From: Sulfurovum sp.
GTDB lineage: Bacteria; Campylobacterota; Campylobacteria; Campylobacterales; Sulfurovaceae
Length of the DNA stretch: 5,828 nt
Direction: 5' to 3'
NCBI GenBank assembly: GCA_024763575.1
Contig: JANTFF010000060.1
Coordinates: forward strand, 1-5,828
Under the pieces are notes generated by a model. It made no database searches, was not told the origin of the DNA, and saw only the letters and a list, made by a program, of their open reading frames with translations. The position numbers were made by a program, and so were the translations under genes. Position 1 is the first letter of the stretch; every line of letters begins with the position of its first letter. Positions 1 through 5,828 of this stretch are shown one piece after another.

Positions 1-426
1 ATAATGGGATGTGCAGATACATCCCCTCTACAAGTAAATAGTATCCCACCTAAAAAAACATTTGTAAAAGAAGAGACTCAAAGTTTAGATAATAATCAGA
101 AAAAAGCTTTTGATAAAAAACTAGAATATAGAAATAATTTTGGTGATGATTTTGGATATTTTGATACCCAAGGATACTATTGTAATCATATCTACTATCC
201 CTATGATGAAAGATATAGATATGAAGATAGACTATATCATAGAGGATACTTTAGACCTACAGTTAGACACATTAGAGTATATAATGAAGAGGATAATGGT
301 AATGGATACTATTATCCTGTACCAAGTAGTTCAAGAGTTAGAGTTATGCATCCAGAACATCTTGAAGAGAGACATATAGGCTCGGGTGGTTATTCCAATC
401 TTAGATATGATGAAAATAATAAATAA
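1..426 (+). CDS. Tyrosine-rich putative lipoprotein, 5' end outside the window
   Basis: I do not recognise this family. The frame is open from base 1 (ATA) through an ATG at 4 to TAA at 424-426. The first residues read I-M-G-C, which looks like a lipobox with the lipidated cysteine at codon 10-12, so the ATG at 4 is probably not the start: a signal peptide should lie upstream of the window. After Cys comes a polar, Lys/Gln/Asn-rich linker (about residues 4-40 counted from that ATG), then a segment dense in Tyr, Arg, Asp and Gly (residues 41-104), with 17 tyrosines in total and clusters such as GYYC, IYYPYDERYRYE and GYYYP. There is one further cysteine at residue 60 and no transmembrane segment. 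If exported, it would be anchored in the inner or outer membrane facing the periplasm or surface. Function is unknown. Confidence is high that it is coding and moderate that it is a lipoprotein. Confidence 0.7.
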   Translation: MMGCADTSPLQVNSIPPKKTFVKEETQSLDNNQKKAFDKKLEYRNNFGDDFGYFDTQGYYCNHIYYPYDERYRYEDRLYHRGYFRPTVRHIRVYNEEDNGNGYYYPVPSSSRVRVMHPEHLEERHIGSGGYSNLRYDENNK

Positions 427-491
427 TATATATACTATATTGACCATTAAGACTATCTCCATTTAAACAGATATTTTTATCCAAAAAAAGC

Positions 492-497
492 TATAAT
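492..497 (+). promoter_or_regulatory. Probable sigma-70 -10 box for thrS-infC
   Basis: A perfect TATAAT lies 50 bp before the thrS start, with a T-rich stretch (474-480) upstream and no convincing -35 hexamer. This is the usual look of Campylobacterota housekeeping promoters, in which the -10 box dominates. Transcription would begin near 503-505 and give a leader of about 43 nt, too short for an elaborate thrS operator or T-box. A second candidate, the extended -10 TGCTATATT at 516-524, would leave a leader of only about 15 nt and is less likely. Confidence 0.6.
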
Positions 498-546
498 ACG
501 CCAATTTGAGCAATATGCTATATTTATATAAACAAAAAGGTCAATT

Positions 547-2361
547 TTGAGTGAAAATCTAATAGGTTATATTGATAACCAAGGTAATATTATAGATACA
601 CAGAGTGCAGGTCAATCTTGCGAGGGTAGGGCTATTGAGTATGATAATTCAGATGAAGCATTAGAGATAATCAGACACTCTACAGCCCATCTAATGGCAC
701 AAGCTATTAATGAGCTTTATACCAATGCTAAGTTTTTTGTAGGTCCTGTTGTTGATGAGGGGTTCTATTATGACTTTGAAGTAGATGAAAAAATCGGTGA
801 AGAAGATTTAAAGAAAATCGAAAAAAAGATGAAAGAACTCATCAAGAAAAAGTATAAAATAGAAAAGTATGAGATAAGTAAAGATGAAGCATTAGAAAAA
901 TTCGCTAATGATGAACTAAAATTAGCTGTTTTATCTCGAATAGATGATGATAAACTTACTATTTATAAACAGGGTGATTTTGAAGATTTATGTAGAGGAC
1001 CTCATGTACCAGCACTGAGATTTTTAAATAATTTTAAGCTTACAAGAGTAGCAGGTGCATATATGGGTGGAGATGAAAATGCCAAAATGCTTACAAGAAT
1101 TTATGGTATAGCTTTTGCAGATAAGCAGTCTCTAAAAGATTATATGAAGATGATGGAAGAGGCAAAAAAGAGAGACCATAGAAAAATTGGTAGTGAGATG
1201 GAACTATTTATGTTCAATGAAGAATCAGGTGCAGGACTACCATTTTGGATGCCAAAAGGTGCAAAACTGCGATACAAACTTGAAAATATCTTACACAAAG
1301 CCCATATCAAAAGAGGTTACCAACCAGTAAGAGGTCCTGAAATTTTAAAAGCTGATATGTGGAGAACAAGTGGTCACTATGCCTGTTATGGTGAAAATAT
1401 GTACTTAACTGAAATTGATGGACAAGAGTATGGTATAAAACCTATGAACTGTATTGGTCACATTCAGATATTTAAACAGACTAGTAAAAGTTATAGAGAT
1501 TTACCACTAAGATATTATGAGTATGGTGTAGTTCATAGACATGAAAAATCTGGAGTTCTTCATGGATTACTAAGAGTTCGTGAGTTTACCCAAGATGATG
1601 CACATATATTTTGTACACCAGAGCAAATTGCACCAGAGGTTATCAAAGTAGTTGAGTTTGTTGATAGTGTTATGAAGCTATTTAATTTTGATTATACTAT
1701 GGAGATTTCTACCAAACCAGAAAAAGCTATTGGTGAAGATGAGGTTTGGGAGATGGCAACACAAGGACTAAAAACTGCACTAGAAGAGAATAATCTACAA
1801 TATACTATTGATGAGGGTGGTGGAGCATTTTATGGACCAAAAATTGATATTAAAATCACTGATGCTATAGGTAGAAAATGGCAATGTGGAACTATTCAAG
1901 TTGATTTTAACTTGCCACAGAGATTTGAAGTTGAGTATGTAGCAGAAGATAATACACGAAAACAGCCTGTAATGCTTCATCGTGCAATTTTAGGTTCATT
2001 TGAGAGATTTATTGGAATTTTGACTGAACACTATGCAGGAGAGTTTCCACTTTTTATTGCTCCAACACAAGTTATTATTGTACCTATTTCAGAGGTTCAT
2101 AACTCTTATGCAAAAGAGTTACAAGCTAAACTTTTGGATATAGATATAGATACTGAAGTTTTTGATAAAAATGAGAGTCTAAACAAAAGAATTAGAACAG
2201 CAGAGAAGCAAAGAGTCCCATTTGTAGTTATTGTTGGAGATGAAGAGGTTGAGAAAAATAGTGTCGCAATTAGAGATAGAAGAAAAAAAGAGCAATATAA
2301 TCTATCTTTTGAGTATTTTATGGTAGAATTAAGCAAACAACTTAATGAAGGTAAAATTTGA
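547..2361 (+). CDS. thrS: Threonyl-tRNA synthetase (ThrRS)
   Basis: Cytosolic class II synthetase that activates threonine with ATP and charges tRNA-Thr. At 604 residues it is about 40 shorter than the E. coli enzyme, because the N-terminal TGS domain is reduced to about 30 residues. The editing domain carries H44xxxH48 (HSTAH) and C149RGPH153. The catalytic core has zinc ligands C302 (in MNCIGH), H353 (in FTQDDAHIF) and H478 (in PVMLH), motif 2 Arg331 (VVHRHE) and motif 3 Arg487 (GSFERF). The offset from the E. coli numbering is a constant 32-33 residues through the core. The anticodon-binding domain spans about 500-604. The start is TTG at 547: GG at 539-540 in an AAAAAGG Shine-Dalgarno lies 6 nt upstream, an in-frame stop sits at 529-531, and the next in-frame ATG would cut into the editing motif. 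The GTG at 551 is out of frame. The stop overlaps the infC start. Confidence 0.97.
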   Translation: MSENLIGYIDNQGNIIDTQSAGQSCEGRAIEYDNSDEALEIIRHSTAHLMAQAINELYTNAKFFVGPVVDEGFYYDFEVDEKIGEEDLKKIEKKMKELIKKKYKIEKYEISKDEALEKFANDELKLAVLSRIDDDKLTIYKQGDFEDLCRGPHVPALRFLNNFKLTRVAGAYMGGDENAKMLTRIYGIAFADKQSLKDYMKMMEEAKKRDHRKIGSEMELFMFNEESGAGLPFWMPKGAKLRYKLENILHKAHIKRGYQPVRGPEILKADMWRTSGHYACYGENMYLTEIDGQEYGIKPMNCIGHIQIFKQTSKSYRDLPLRYYEYGVVHRHEKSGVLHGLLRVREFTQDDAHIFCTPEQIAPEVIKVVEFVDSVMKLFNFDYTMEISTKPEKAIGEDEVWEMATQGLKTALEENNLQYTIDEGGGAFYGPKIDIKITDAIGRKWQCGTIQVDFNLPQRFEVEYVAEDNTRKQPVMLHRAILGSFERFIGILTEHYAGEFPLFIAPTQVIIVPISEVHNSYAKELQAKLLDIDIDTEVFDKNESLNKRIRTAEKQRVPFVVIVGDEEVEKNSVAIRDRRKKEQYNLSFEYFMVELSKQLNEGKI

Positions 2362-2909
2362 GTAAACAGAACAACCGAAACAATAGAGGTAGAAAGAAGC
2401 CAGACGAAACTGTTATGAATTACAATATCAGAGCTAGAGAACTAAGAGTTCTTGGTGATGATGGTGAACAATTTGGTATTATTTCTAGGGATGAAGCACT
2501 CCAAATTGCTGAAGATAAAGGATTAGATTTAGTCTTAGTGTCACCAAATGCAAGACCTCCTGTGGCTAAAGTTATGGACTATGGGAAACATAAGTATCAA
2601 CAAGAAAAAAAGAAAAAAGAAGCAAGAAAAAATCAAAAAACTATAGATGTCAAAGAGGTTAAGTTCTCTTGTAAGATTGCTGATAATGATATAGCATACA
2701 AAGTAAAACATGCTAGAGAGTTCCTAGAGGCTGGAAAACATGTCAAACTAAGAGTCTTTCTAAGAGGTAGAGAGATGGCAAACCCTGAATGGGGAGTAGA
2801 TGTTCTTAACCGTGTATGGCCAATGCTTGAAGATGTAGGAAACTTAGAACAACCAGCCCGAAGAGATGGTAGATATGTAAATATGTATGTAACCCCTATT
2901 AAAAAATAA
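2358..2909 (+). CDS. infC: Translation initiation factor IF-3
   Basis: IF-3 binds the 30S subunit, keeps it apart from 50S and checks start-codon/initiator-tRNA pairing. At 183 residues it is the normal length. Residues 1-19 are a basic Asn/Arg/Lys tail. The N-domain (about 20-80) holds [20 protein letters not shown] and the family signature around K71[11 protein letters not shown] lysine-rich linker helix (about 80-96) joins it to the C-domain (about 97-183), with RVFLRGREM at 132-140. I chose the TTG at 2358: it overlaps the thrS TGA by 4 nt and has TGAAGG (2346-2351) 6 nt upstream. The ATG at 2415 would delete the tail and lacks a Shine-Dalgarno. The pairing with thrS is widely conserved, and the overlap implies translational coupling. 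E. coli infC starts at AUU for autoregulation; that is not seen here. rpmI and rplT, which follow infC in many bacteria, are absent. Confidence 0.96.
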   Translation: MSKQNNRNNRGRKKPDETVMNYNIRARELRVLGDDGEQFGIISRDEALQIAEDKGLDLVLVSPNARPPVAKVMDYGKHKYQQEKKKKEARKNQKTIDVKEVKFSCKIADNDIAYKVKHAREFLEAGKHVKLRVFLRGREMANPEWGVDVLNRVWPMLEDVGNLEQPARRDGRYVNMYVTPIKK

Positions 2910-2922
2910 AAAATACTCTATA

Positions 2923-2950
2923 GACTCTCTATTTTTAACTATAGAGAGTC
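2923..2950. repeat. 10-bp inverted repeat between infC and the DUF255 gene
   Basis: A perfect stem GACTCTCTAT / ATAGAGAGTC (2923-2932 with 2941-2950) with an 8-nt loop, starting 13 bp after the infC stop. It is followed on the + strand by A7, not a U-tract, so it is not a textbook terminator for infC. It could still serve as a weak terminator, 3'-end stabiliser or processing site. An alternative 8-bp pairing, CTCTATAG (2916-2923) with CTATAGAG (2939-2946), competes with it. The rest of the 83-bp gap (2910-2992) is AT-rich, with CTTTATT repeated at 2958 and 2970 and no clear promoter. Confidence 0.5.
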
Positions 2951-2992
2951 AAAAAAACTTTATTCAAAGCTTTATTTAGATATTTATTAAAT

Positions 2993-4981
2993 ATGAAAAA
3001 TTTAATAAACATCATAATCATAGGAGCTTTGCTAATGATAAAAACTCAAGCTAATGAACTAATACATGAAGATTCCCCATATCTACAACAACATGCACAT
3101 AACCCTGTAGATTGGTATCCTTGGGGAGATAAAGCATTCCAAAAAGCTAAAAAAGATAATAAACTCATATTTTTGTCCATTGGATATAGTACTTGTCACT
3201 GGTGTCATGTTATGGAGAGAGAATCTTTTGAAAACAGAGATATAGCTGATATTCTAAACAGATATTATATAAGTATCAAAGTAGATAGAGAAGAGTATCC
3301 AAATATTGATAAACACTACCAAGAGATATATCGTATGATGAATAACCGTTCTGGTGGTTGGCCTTTAACCGTAATAATGACACCTAATGCAGAAGTATTT
3401 TTTACAGCTACATATATTCCAGCAAAAGAGAGATATGGATATAAAGGTTTAGGTCAAGTTCTAAATGAGATACATAATCTATATATAAACCAAAAAGATA
3501 AAGTACTCAAAAGTGCCAATAGTATCAAAAATGCTACACAAAAACTACTAAATTCCAAACATAACAGTTATGATAAACTAGATAAAGATATTGCCAAAGA
3601 GTTTATATATGAGGTAAAACAGAGCTATGATAGCAGATACAAAGGATTGGGTAAACAACCAAAATTTCCTCATGCTACAACTTGGGATACACTATTAGAT
3701 ATATATAGAATAAATCAAAACAAAAAAGCAAAAGATATGGTAATCCAATCATTAAAAGCTATGACAAAAGGTGGAATAAATGACCAGATAGAGGGTGGAT
3801 TTTATCGTTACTCTACTGATGAGGCTTGGATTATACCACATTTTGAGAAAATGTTATATACCAATGCAGAACTAATAGAGAGTTATGCTAATGCTTATAA
3901 AATTACAGGTGAAAATATATTCCTAGATACAATAGAGCAGACCATAGAAAATATTAATAGTAGATTTAAAGTAGATAATCTATACTATTCAGCCTCTGAT
4001 GCTGATAGTGATGGGGTTGAGGGGAGATATTTTTTATTTACTTATGATGAGAGTTATAAGGCACTCTTAGATGCAGGATTTGATAAATCAGAAGCGAAAA
4101 AAACCCTCAAGTATTTTAATATTACAGAGTTTGGAAATTTTGAAGAGGAACAGACCAATCCATATATAACCAAAGATAATAAACCAAAAGAGTTAAATAA
4201 AATCAAAGAGATACTAAAATCTATTCGTGCTAAACGAAACTATCCATTTATAGATAAAAAGATACAGACCTCTTGGAATAGTCTCTATATTCATGCTCTA
4301 TTTAAAGCCAATCACTCTATAGATGCATTAAAATCATTAGATACACTATTATCTAAGCTATATATCAAAGGAGAACTATATCATCAAATGCTATTAGGCA
4401 AAAGCCCAAAAGTCAAAGCATATTTAGAAGATTATGCTTTTTTGATTGATACATTAATTGATGCTTATGAGGTATCATTAGATAAAAAATATCTAAATTT
4501 AGCCAATAATTTAACTCAAAAAGCTATTAACAAGTTTTATAAAAATAGTAAATGGATGATGAGTGATGATAATTTCGTAAGTGTAGCTGATTTATATGAT
4601 GCTTCATATCGTTCGGCAATGGCTGTAATGATACAAAATATGCTAAAACTATCACTATTAGGAGATGATTTTGATATATATCAATTGGCTAAAAATATGC
4701 TACTATCACAAGCCAAAAGATTAAACCAAACACCAAGTAGTTATCCTTATGCTATCAAAGTAGCTATATCTATACAACACCCATGGATAGTACTAAAATC
4801 AAACAAATCAAATTTAGAAAAAAATAGAGATTTAATATCAAAAATAGAATACCCATATCTATTAATCAAAGATGAAAATCAGAGTGAATATAGTGCATGT
4901 ACTATGGAGAAATGTTTTGCTACTCATAAAGATATACAGAGTGTGATTAATGATATTAAAAAAGAAGTATTTTTTAGATAA
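2993..4981 (+). CDS. Thioredoxin-domain DUF255 protein (YyaL/SSP411 family), probably exported
   Basis: Member of the DUF255 / spermatogenesis-associated protein 20 family: a thioredoxin-like N-terminal domain joined to an (alpha/alpha)6-type barrel. Biochemical function is not settled; thiol-disulfide chemistry is inferred. At 662 residues it is full length. The family hallmarks are [18 protein letters not shown] (28-45), GYSTC68HWC71[15 protein letters not shown] (121-131), GGFYRYSTD (268-276), W279 with PHFEKMLY (282-289), and [12 protein letters not shown] (336-347). C636 and C641 near the C-terminus form a second family-typical pair; there are no other cysteines. Residues 1-20 look like a signal peptide (K2, hydrophobic 4-16, then TQA before N21), which would place it in the periplasm. 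The ATG at 2993 has no Shine-Dalgarno, whereas the ATG at 3035 (residue 15) has AGGAG 8 nt upstream and would give a 648-residue cytosolic form. I keep the longer start because it encodes a coherent signal peptide. Confidence 0.9.
   Translation: MKNLINIIIIGALLMIKTQANELIHEDSPYLQQHAHNPVDWYPWGDKAFQKAKKDNKLIFLSIGYSTCHWCHVMERESFENRDIADILNRYYISIKVDREEYPNIDKHYQEIYRMMNNRSGGWPLTVIMTPNAEVFFTATYIPAKERYGYKGLGQVLNEIHNLYINQKDKVLKSANSIKNATQKLLNSKHNSYDKLDKDIAKEFIYEVKQSYDSRYKGLGKQPKFPHATTWDTLLDIYRINQNKKAKDMVIQSLKAMTKGGINDQIEGGFYRYSTDEAWIIPHFEKMLYTNAELIESYANAYKITGENIFLDTIEQTIENINSRFKVDNLYYSASDADSDGVEGRYFLFTYDESYKALLDAGFDKSEAKKTLKYFNITEFGNFEEEQTNPYITKDNKPKELNKIKEILKSIRAKRNYPFIDKKIQTSWNSLYIHALFKANHSIDALKSLDTLLSKLYIKGELYHQMLLGKSPKVKAYLEDYAFLIDTLIDAYEVSLDKKYLNLANNLTQKAINKFYKNSKWMMSDDNFVSVADLYDASYRSAMAVMIQNMLKLSLLGDDFDIYQLAKNMLLSQAKRLNQTPSSYPYAIKVAISIQHPWIVLKSNKSNLEKNRDLISKIEYPYLLIKDENQSEYSACTMEKCFATHKDIQSVINDIKKEVFFR
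3022..3026 (+). promoter_or_regulatory. Shine-Dalgarno-like AGGAG inside the signal-peptide codons of the DUF255 gene
   Basis: AGGAG sits 8 nt before an in-frame ATG at 3035-3037, ideal spacing for initiation at residue 15. The annotated start at 2993 is preceded only by AT-rich sequence. The site therefore bears on whether the protein is exported, cytosolic or both. It overlaps the Ile-Gly-Ala codons of the hydrophobic segment, so it may also be chance. Confidence 0.4.
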
Positions 4982-4990
4982 AATACTTCT
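4963..4990. repeat. 11-bp inverted repeat across the DUF255 stop codon
   Basis: Stem AGAAGTATTTT (4963-4973) pairs with AAAATACTTCT (4980-4990), leaving a 6-nt loop that includes part of the TAA stop at 4979-4981. On the + strand it is followed by AAAAATATGG, not a U-tract. On the - strand it is directly followed by five T residues, so it has terminator form only for antisense transcription. The stem is AT-rich and weak. Its arms end 17 nt before the moaC start, so in mRNA it could separate DUF255 translation from moaC translation or mark a processing site. Confidence 0.4.
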
Positions 4991-5007
4991 AAAAATATGG
5001 AAAAATT

Positions 5008-5478
5008 ATGAACCTAACACATTTAGATGAAAATGATAAACCAAAAATGGTAGATGTCTCTGATAAAGAGAACACTACTAGAGTAGCAGTAGCTTCAGGA
5101 ATTATAGAAGTAACCCCAGAGGCTTATAGTGCAGTAGTAACTAACTCTGCAAAAAAAGGTCCAGTACTCCAAACAGCAGTTATATCAGCAATACAAGGGG
5201 CTAAACAGACAAGTACACTTATTCCTATGTGTCATCCACTAATGTTAACTTCACTCAAAACAGATATAGAGGAGTTACCTGATATTCCAGCATTTAAATT
5301 AACTGTAACTGCTAAGTTAACAGGTAAAACAGGAGTAGAGATGGAGGCTTTAACAGGGGTTAGTGTAGGATTACTTACTATTTATGATATGTTAAAAGCT
5401 ATAGACAAAGGTATGGTAATACGAAATATACAATTAGAAAAGAAATCAGGAGGAAAATCAGGTGATTTTAGACGATAA
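5008..5478 (+). CDS. moaC: Cyclic pyranopterin monophosphate synthase (MoaC)
   Basis: Second step of molybdenum-cofactor synthesis in the cytosol: converts the 3',8-cyclo-GTP product of MoaA into cyclic pyranopterin monophosphate. The 156 residues cover the whole single-domain family. Visible motifs are [18 protein letters not shown] (14-31), K50 in KKGPVLQTA, the core LIPMC75H76PL, the segment [20 protein letters not shown]127MLK130, and the C-terminal KSGGKSG (146-152). Lys50, His76, Asp127 and Lys130 line up, one residue shifted, with E. coli catalytic residues Lys51, His77, Asp128 and Lys131. The ATG at 5008 follows a weak Shine-Dalgarno (GGA, 4999-5001) and lies 26 bp after the DUF255 stop, so the two are probably co-transcribed; no promoter is visible between them. 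Molybdoenzymes such as nitrate, formate or polysulfide reductases are typical consumers in this phylum, but none is in the window. Confidence 0.96.
   Translation: MNLTHLDENDKPKMVDVSDKENTTRVAVASGIIEVTPEAYSAVVTNSAKKGPVLQTAVISAIQGAKQTSTLIPMCHPLMLTSLKTDIEELPDIPAFKLTVTAKLTGKTGVEMEALTGVSVGLLTIYDMLKAIDKGMVIRNIQLEKKSGGKSGDFRR
5448..5453 (+). promoter_or_regulatory. AGGAGG ribosome-binding site for the DUF493 gene, inside moaC
   Basis: A perfect anti-16S hexamer 8 nt before the GTG at 5462. It falls in the codons for Ser147-Gly148-Gly149 of the conserved MoaC KSGGKSG tail, so the same bases serve a protein motif and a translation signal. It is the strongest Shine-Dalgarno in the window, and it decides the non-ATG start of the next gene. 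Confidence 0.85.
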
Positions 5479-5731
5479 AACAATAGATAAACCAAAAATT
5501 GAGTACCCATGTGATTGGGGATTTAAAATAATTGGTACAGATAAAGATAAATTAGAGGCTTGTATATCTGATATTATGGCTCATAGAGATTATAAGTGTA
5601 GAGAAGGTAATGTCTCTAGCAAAGGTAAGTTTATTAGTATGAATGCTAATTGTGAAGTATGTTCACAAGAGGAGAGAGATGAACTATTTAAAGCTTTTCG
5701 TGACCATTGCTATGTGAAGATGGTTATTTAA
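5462..5731 (+). CDS. HP0495/DUF493 (YbeD-like) family small protein, cysteine-rich
   Basis: An 89-residue cytosolic protein of the DUF493 family, represented by H. pylori HP0495 and E. coli YbeD, which adopt a small ferredoxin/ACT-like alpha-beta fold. A regulatory role is often supposed but not established. Recognisable features are the opening [13 protein letters not shown] (13-25), the helix after it (about 27-40), the [12 protein letters not shown] strand region (49-60), the polar helix [15 protein letters not shown] (68-82) and the closing beta-strand VKMVI. Six cysteines (17, 34, 46, 64, 67, 83) are many for this size, and 64-67 form a CEVC pair. GTG at 5462 is chosen because AGGAGG lies 8 nt upstream and the next in-frame ATG (residue 39) would destroy the domain. 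It overlaps moaC by 17 nt in another frame, so the two are surely co-transcribed and probably translationally coupled. Confidence 0.88.
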   Translation: MILDDKTIDKPKIEYPCDWGFKIIGTDKDKLEACISDIMAHRDYKCREGNVSSKGKFISMNANCEVCSQEERDELFKAFRDHCYVKMVI

Positions 5732-5746
5732 TCTTTATCAAAAAAA

Positions 5747-5788
5747 CTTCAAGAAAACCCCGTTCTCTAAGACGGGGATGAATTGAAG
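5747..5788. repeat. GC-rich compound palindrome downstream of DUF493
   Basis: Two nested inverted repeats. The outer arms are CTTCAA (5747-5752) and TTGAAG (5783-5788). The inner arms are CCCCGT-T-CT (5758-5766) and AGACGGGG (5770-5777), an 8-bp stem with one bulged T and a CTA loop. It is the only G/C-run hairpin in an otherwise AT-rich window. On the + strand no U-tract follows within 20 nt. On the - strand the stem is followed by TTTT and then a T6 run, so it could terminate a leftward transcript entering from the right. The GGGGATGAATTG flank also resembles the subterminal hairpins of IS200/IS605-type elements; this is inference from memory, with no transposase in the window. Confidence 0.5.
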
Positions 5789-5789
5789 A

Positions 5790-5803
5790 GTTTAATGTTT
5801 AAT
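5790..5803 (+). repeat. Tandem 7-bp direct repeat upstream of a promoter
   Basis: GTTTAAT occurs twice head to tail (5790-5796 and 5797-5803), ending 15 bp before the TATAAT at 5819. This position suits a regulator site, but in AT-rich DNA a short duplication may be chance. Confidence 0.3.
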
Positions 5804-5818
5804 TAAGTTTTTTTTAGT

Positions 5819-5824
5819 TATAAT
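5819..5824 (+). promoter_or_regulatory. Probable sigma-70 -10 box for a gene beyond the window
   Basis: TATAAT preceded by a T8 tract (5808-5815), the T-rich plus -10 layout typical of Campylobacterota housekeeping promoters. It points rightwards; transcription would start at about 5830, just outside the window. The served gene cannot be seen. Confidence 0.5.
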
Positions 5825-5828
5825 ATTC

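Noticed and set aside
140..379. Open frame of 79 codons overlapping the first gene, + strand
   Set aside because: It lies wholly inside the Tyr-rich gene in another frame; its Ile/Met/Asp-rich product follows from GAT/ATA-rich codons, and no Shine-Dalgarno is evident.
427..546. T-box, threonine attenuator or ThrRS operator in the thrS leader
   Set aside because: Transcription probably starts near 504, leaving about 43 nt without a stable stem or Thr codon run; nothing T-box-like is visible.
1795..1980. Open frame on the - strand inside thrS
   Set aside because: Antisense shadow of the conserved ThrRS catalytic core; no recognisable domain.
2106..2336. Open frame on the - strand inside the 3' part of thrS
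   Set aside because: Antisense shadow of the anticodon-binding domain; the Ser/Leu-rich product is a by-product of the sense codons.
2966..2973. AAAGCTTT palindrome upstream of the DUF255 gene
   Set aside because: An 8-bp AT-rich palindrome is expected by chance and has no supporting context.
4982..5007. Molybdenum-cofactor riboswitch before moaC
   Set aside because: Only 26 nt separate the genes, far too little for a Moco aptamer.
4997..5011. Four-codon ORF (MEKL) ending across the moaC start as ATGA-type overlap
   Set aside because: Too short and too likely by chance in AT-rich DNA to call a leader peptide; no Shine-Dalgarno.
1..5828. CRISPR array, tRNA or rRNA gene, transposase, toxin-antitoxin or other defence genes
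   Set aside because: I saw no spaced repeats, no tRNA-like segment and no such protein on either strand; coding space is filled by the six described genes.

Overview
The window is AT-rich bacterial chromosome, almost certainly from a member of the Campylobacterota (Epsilonproteobacteria). The reasons are its AGA-dominated arginine codons and adenine-rich wobble positions, a threonyl-tRNA synthetase of about 600 residues without a full TGS domain (as in Campylobacter), a MoaC with the '[19 protein letters not shown]' type of core, and a small HP0495/DUF493-family protein. A free-living sulfur-oxidiser lineage such as Sulfurimonas or Sulfurovum fits best, but the genus is a guess.

All six protein-coding genes are on the + strand. 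(1) 1-426: 3' part of a tyrosine-rich putative lipoprotein, cut by the window edge just before its lipobox cysteine. (2) 427-546: 120-bp gap with a TATAAT promoter and the thrS ribosome-binding site. (3) 547-2361 thrS and 2358-2909 infC: a translation pair sharing 4 nt, each starting at TTG and each with a Shine-Dalgarno sequence 6 nt upstream. (4) 2910-2992: 83-bp gap with a 10-bp hairpin. (5) 2993-4981: a thioredoxin-fold DUF255 (YyaL/SSP411) protein with CHWC and an apparent signal peptide. (6) 5008-5478 moaC and 5462-5731 DUF493: overlapping by 17 nt, with the DUF493 Shine-Dalgarno lying inside the conserved 3' end of moaC. (7) 5732-5828: a GC-rich compound palindrome, then a tandem 7-bp repeat, a T8 tract and a TATAAT box that probably serves a gene beyond the window.

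The genes form three functional groups: translation (thrS, infC), probable thiol-redox or folding work in the cell envelope (DUF255), and molybdenum-cofactor synthesis (moaC) coupled to a small protein of unknown role. I see no evidence of a new multi-gene system. The points most worth a second look are the two competing starts of the DUF255 gene (exported versus cytosolic), its four cysteines arranged as two pairs, the cysteine-rich DUF493 protein, and the 3' palindrome, which resembles ends of IS200/IS605-type elements although no transposase is present here.
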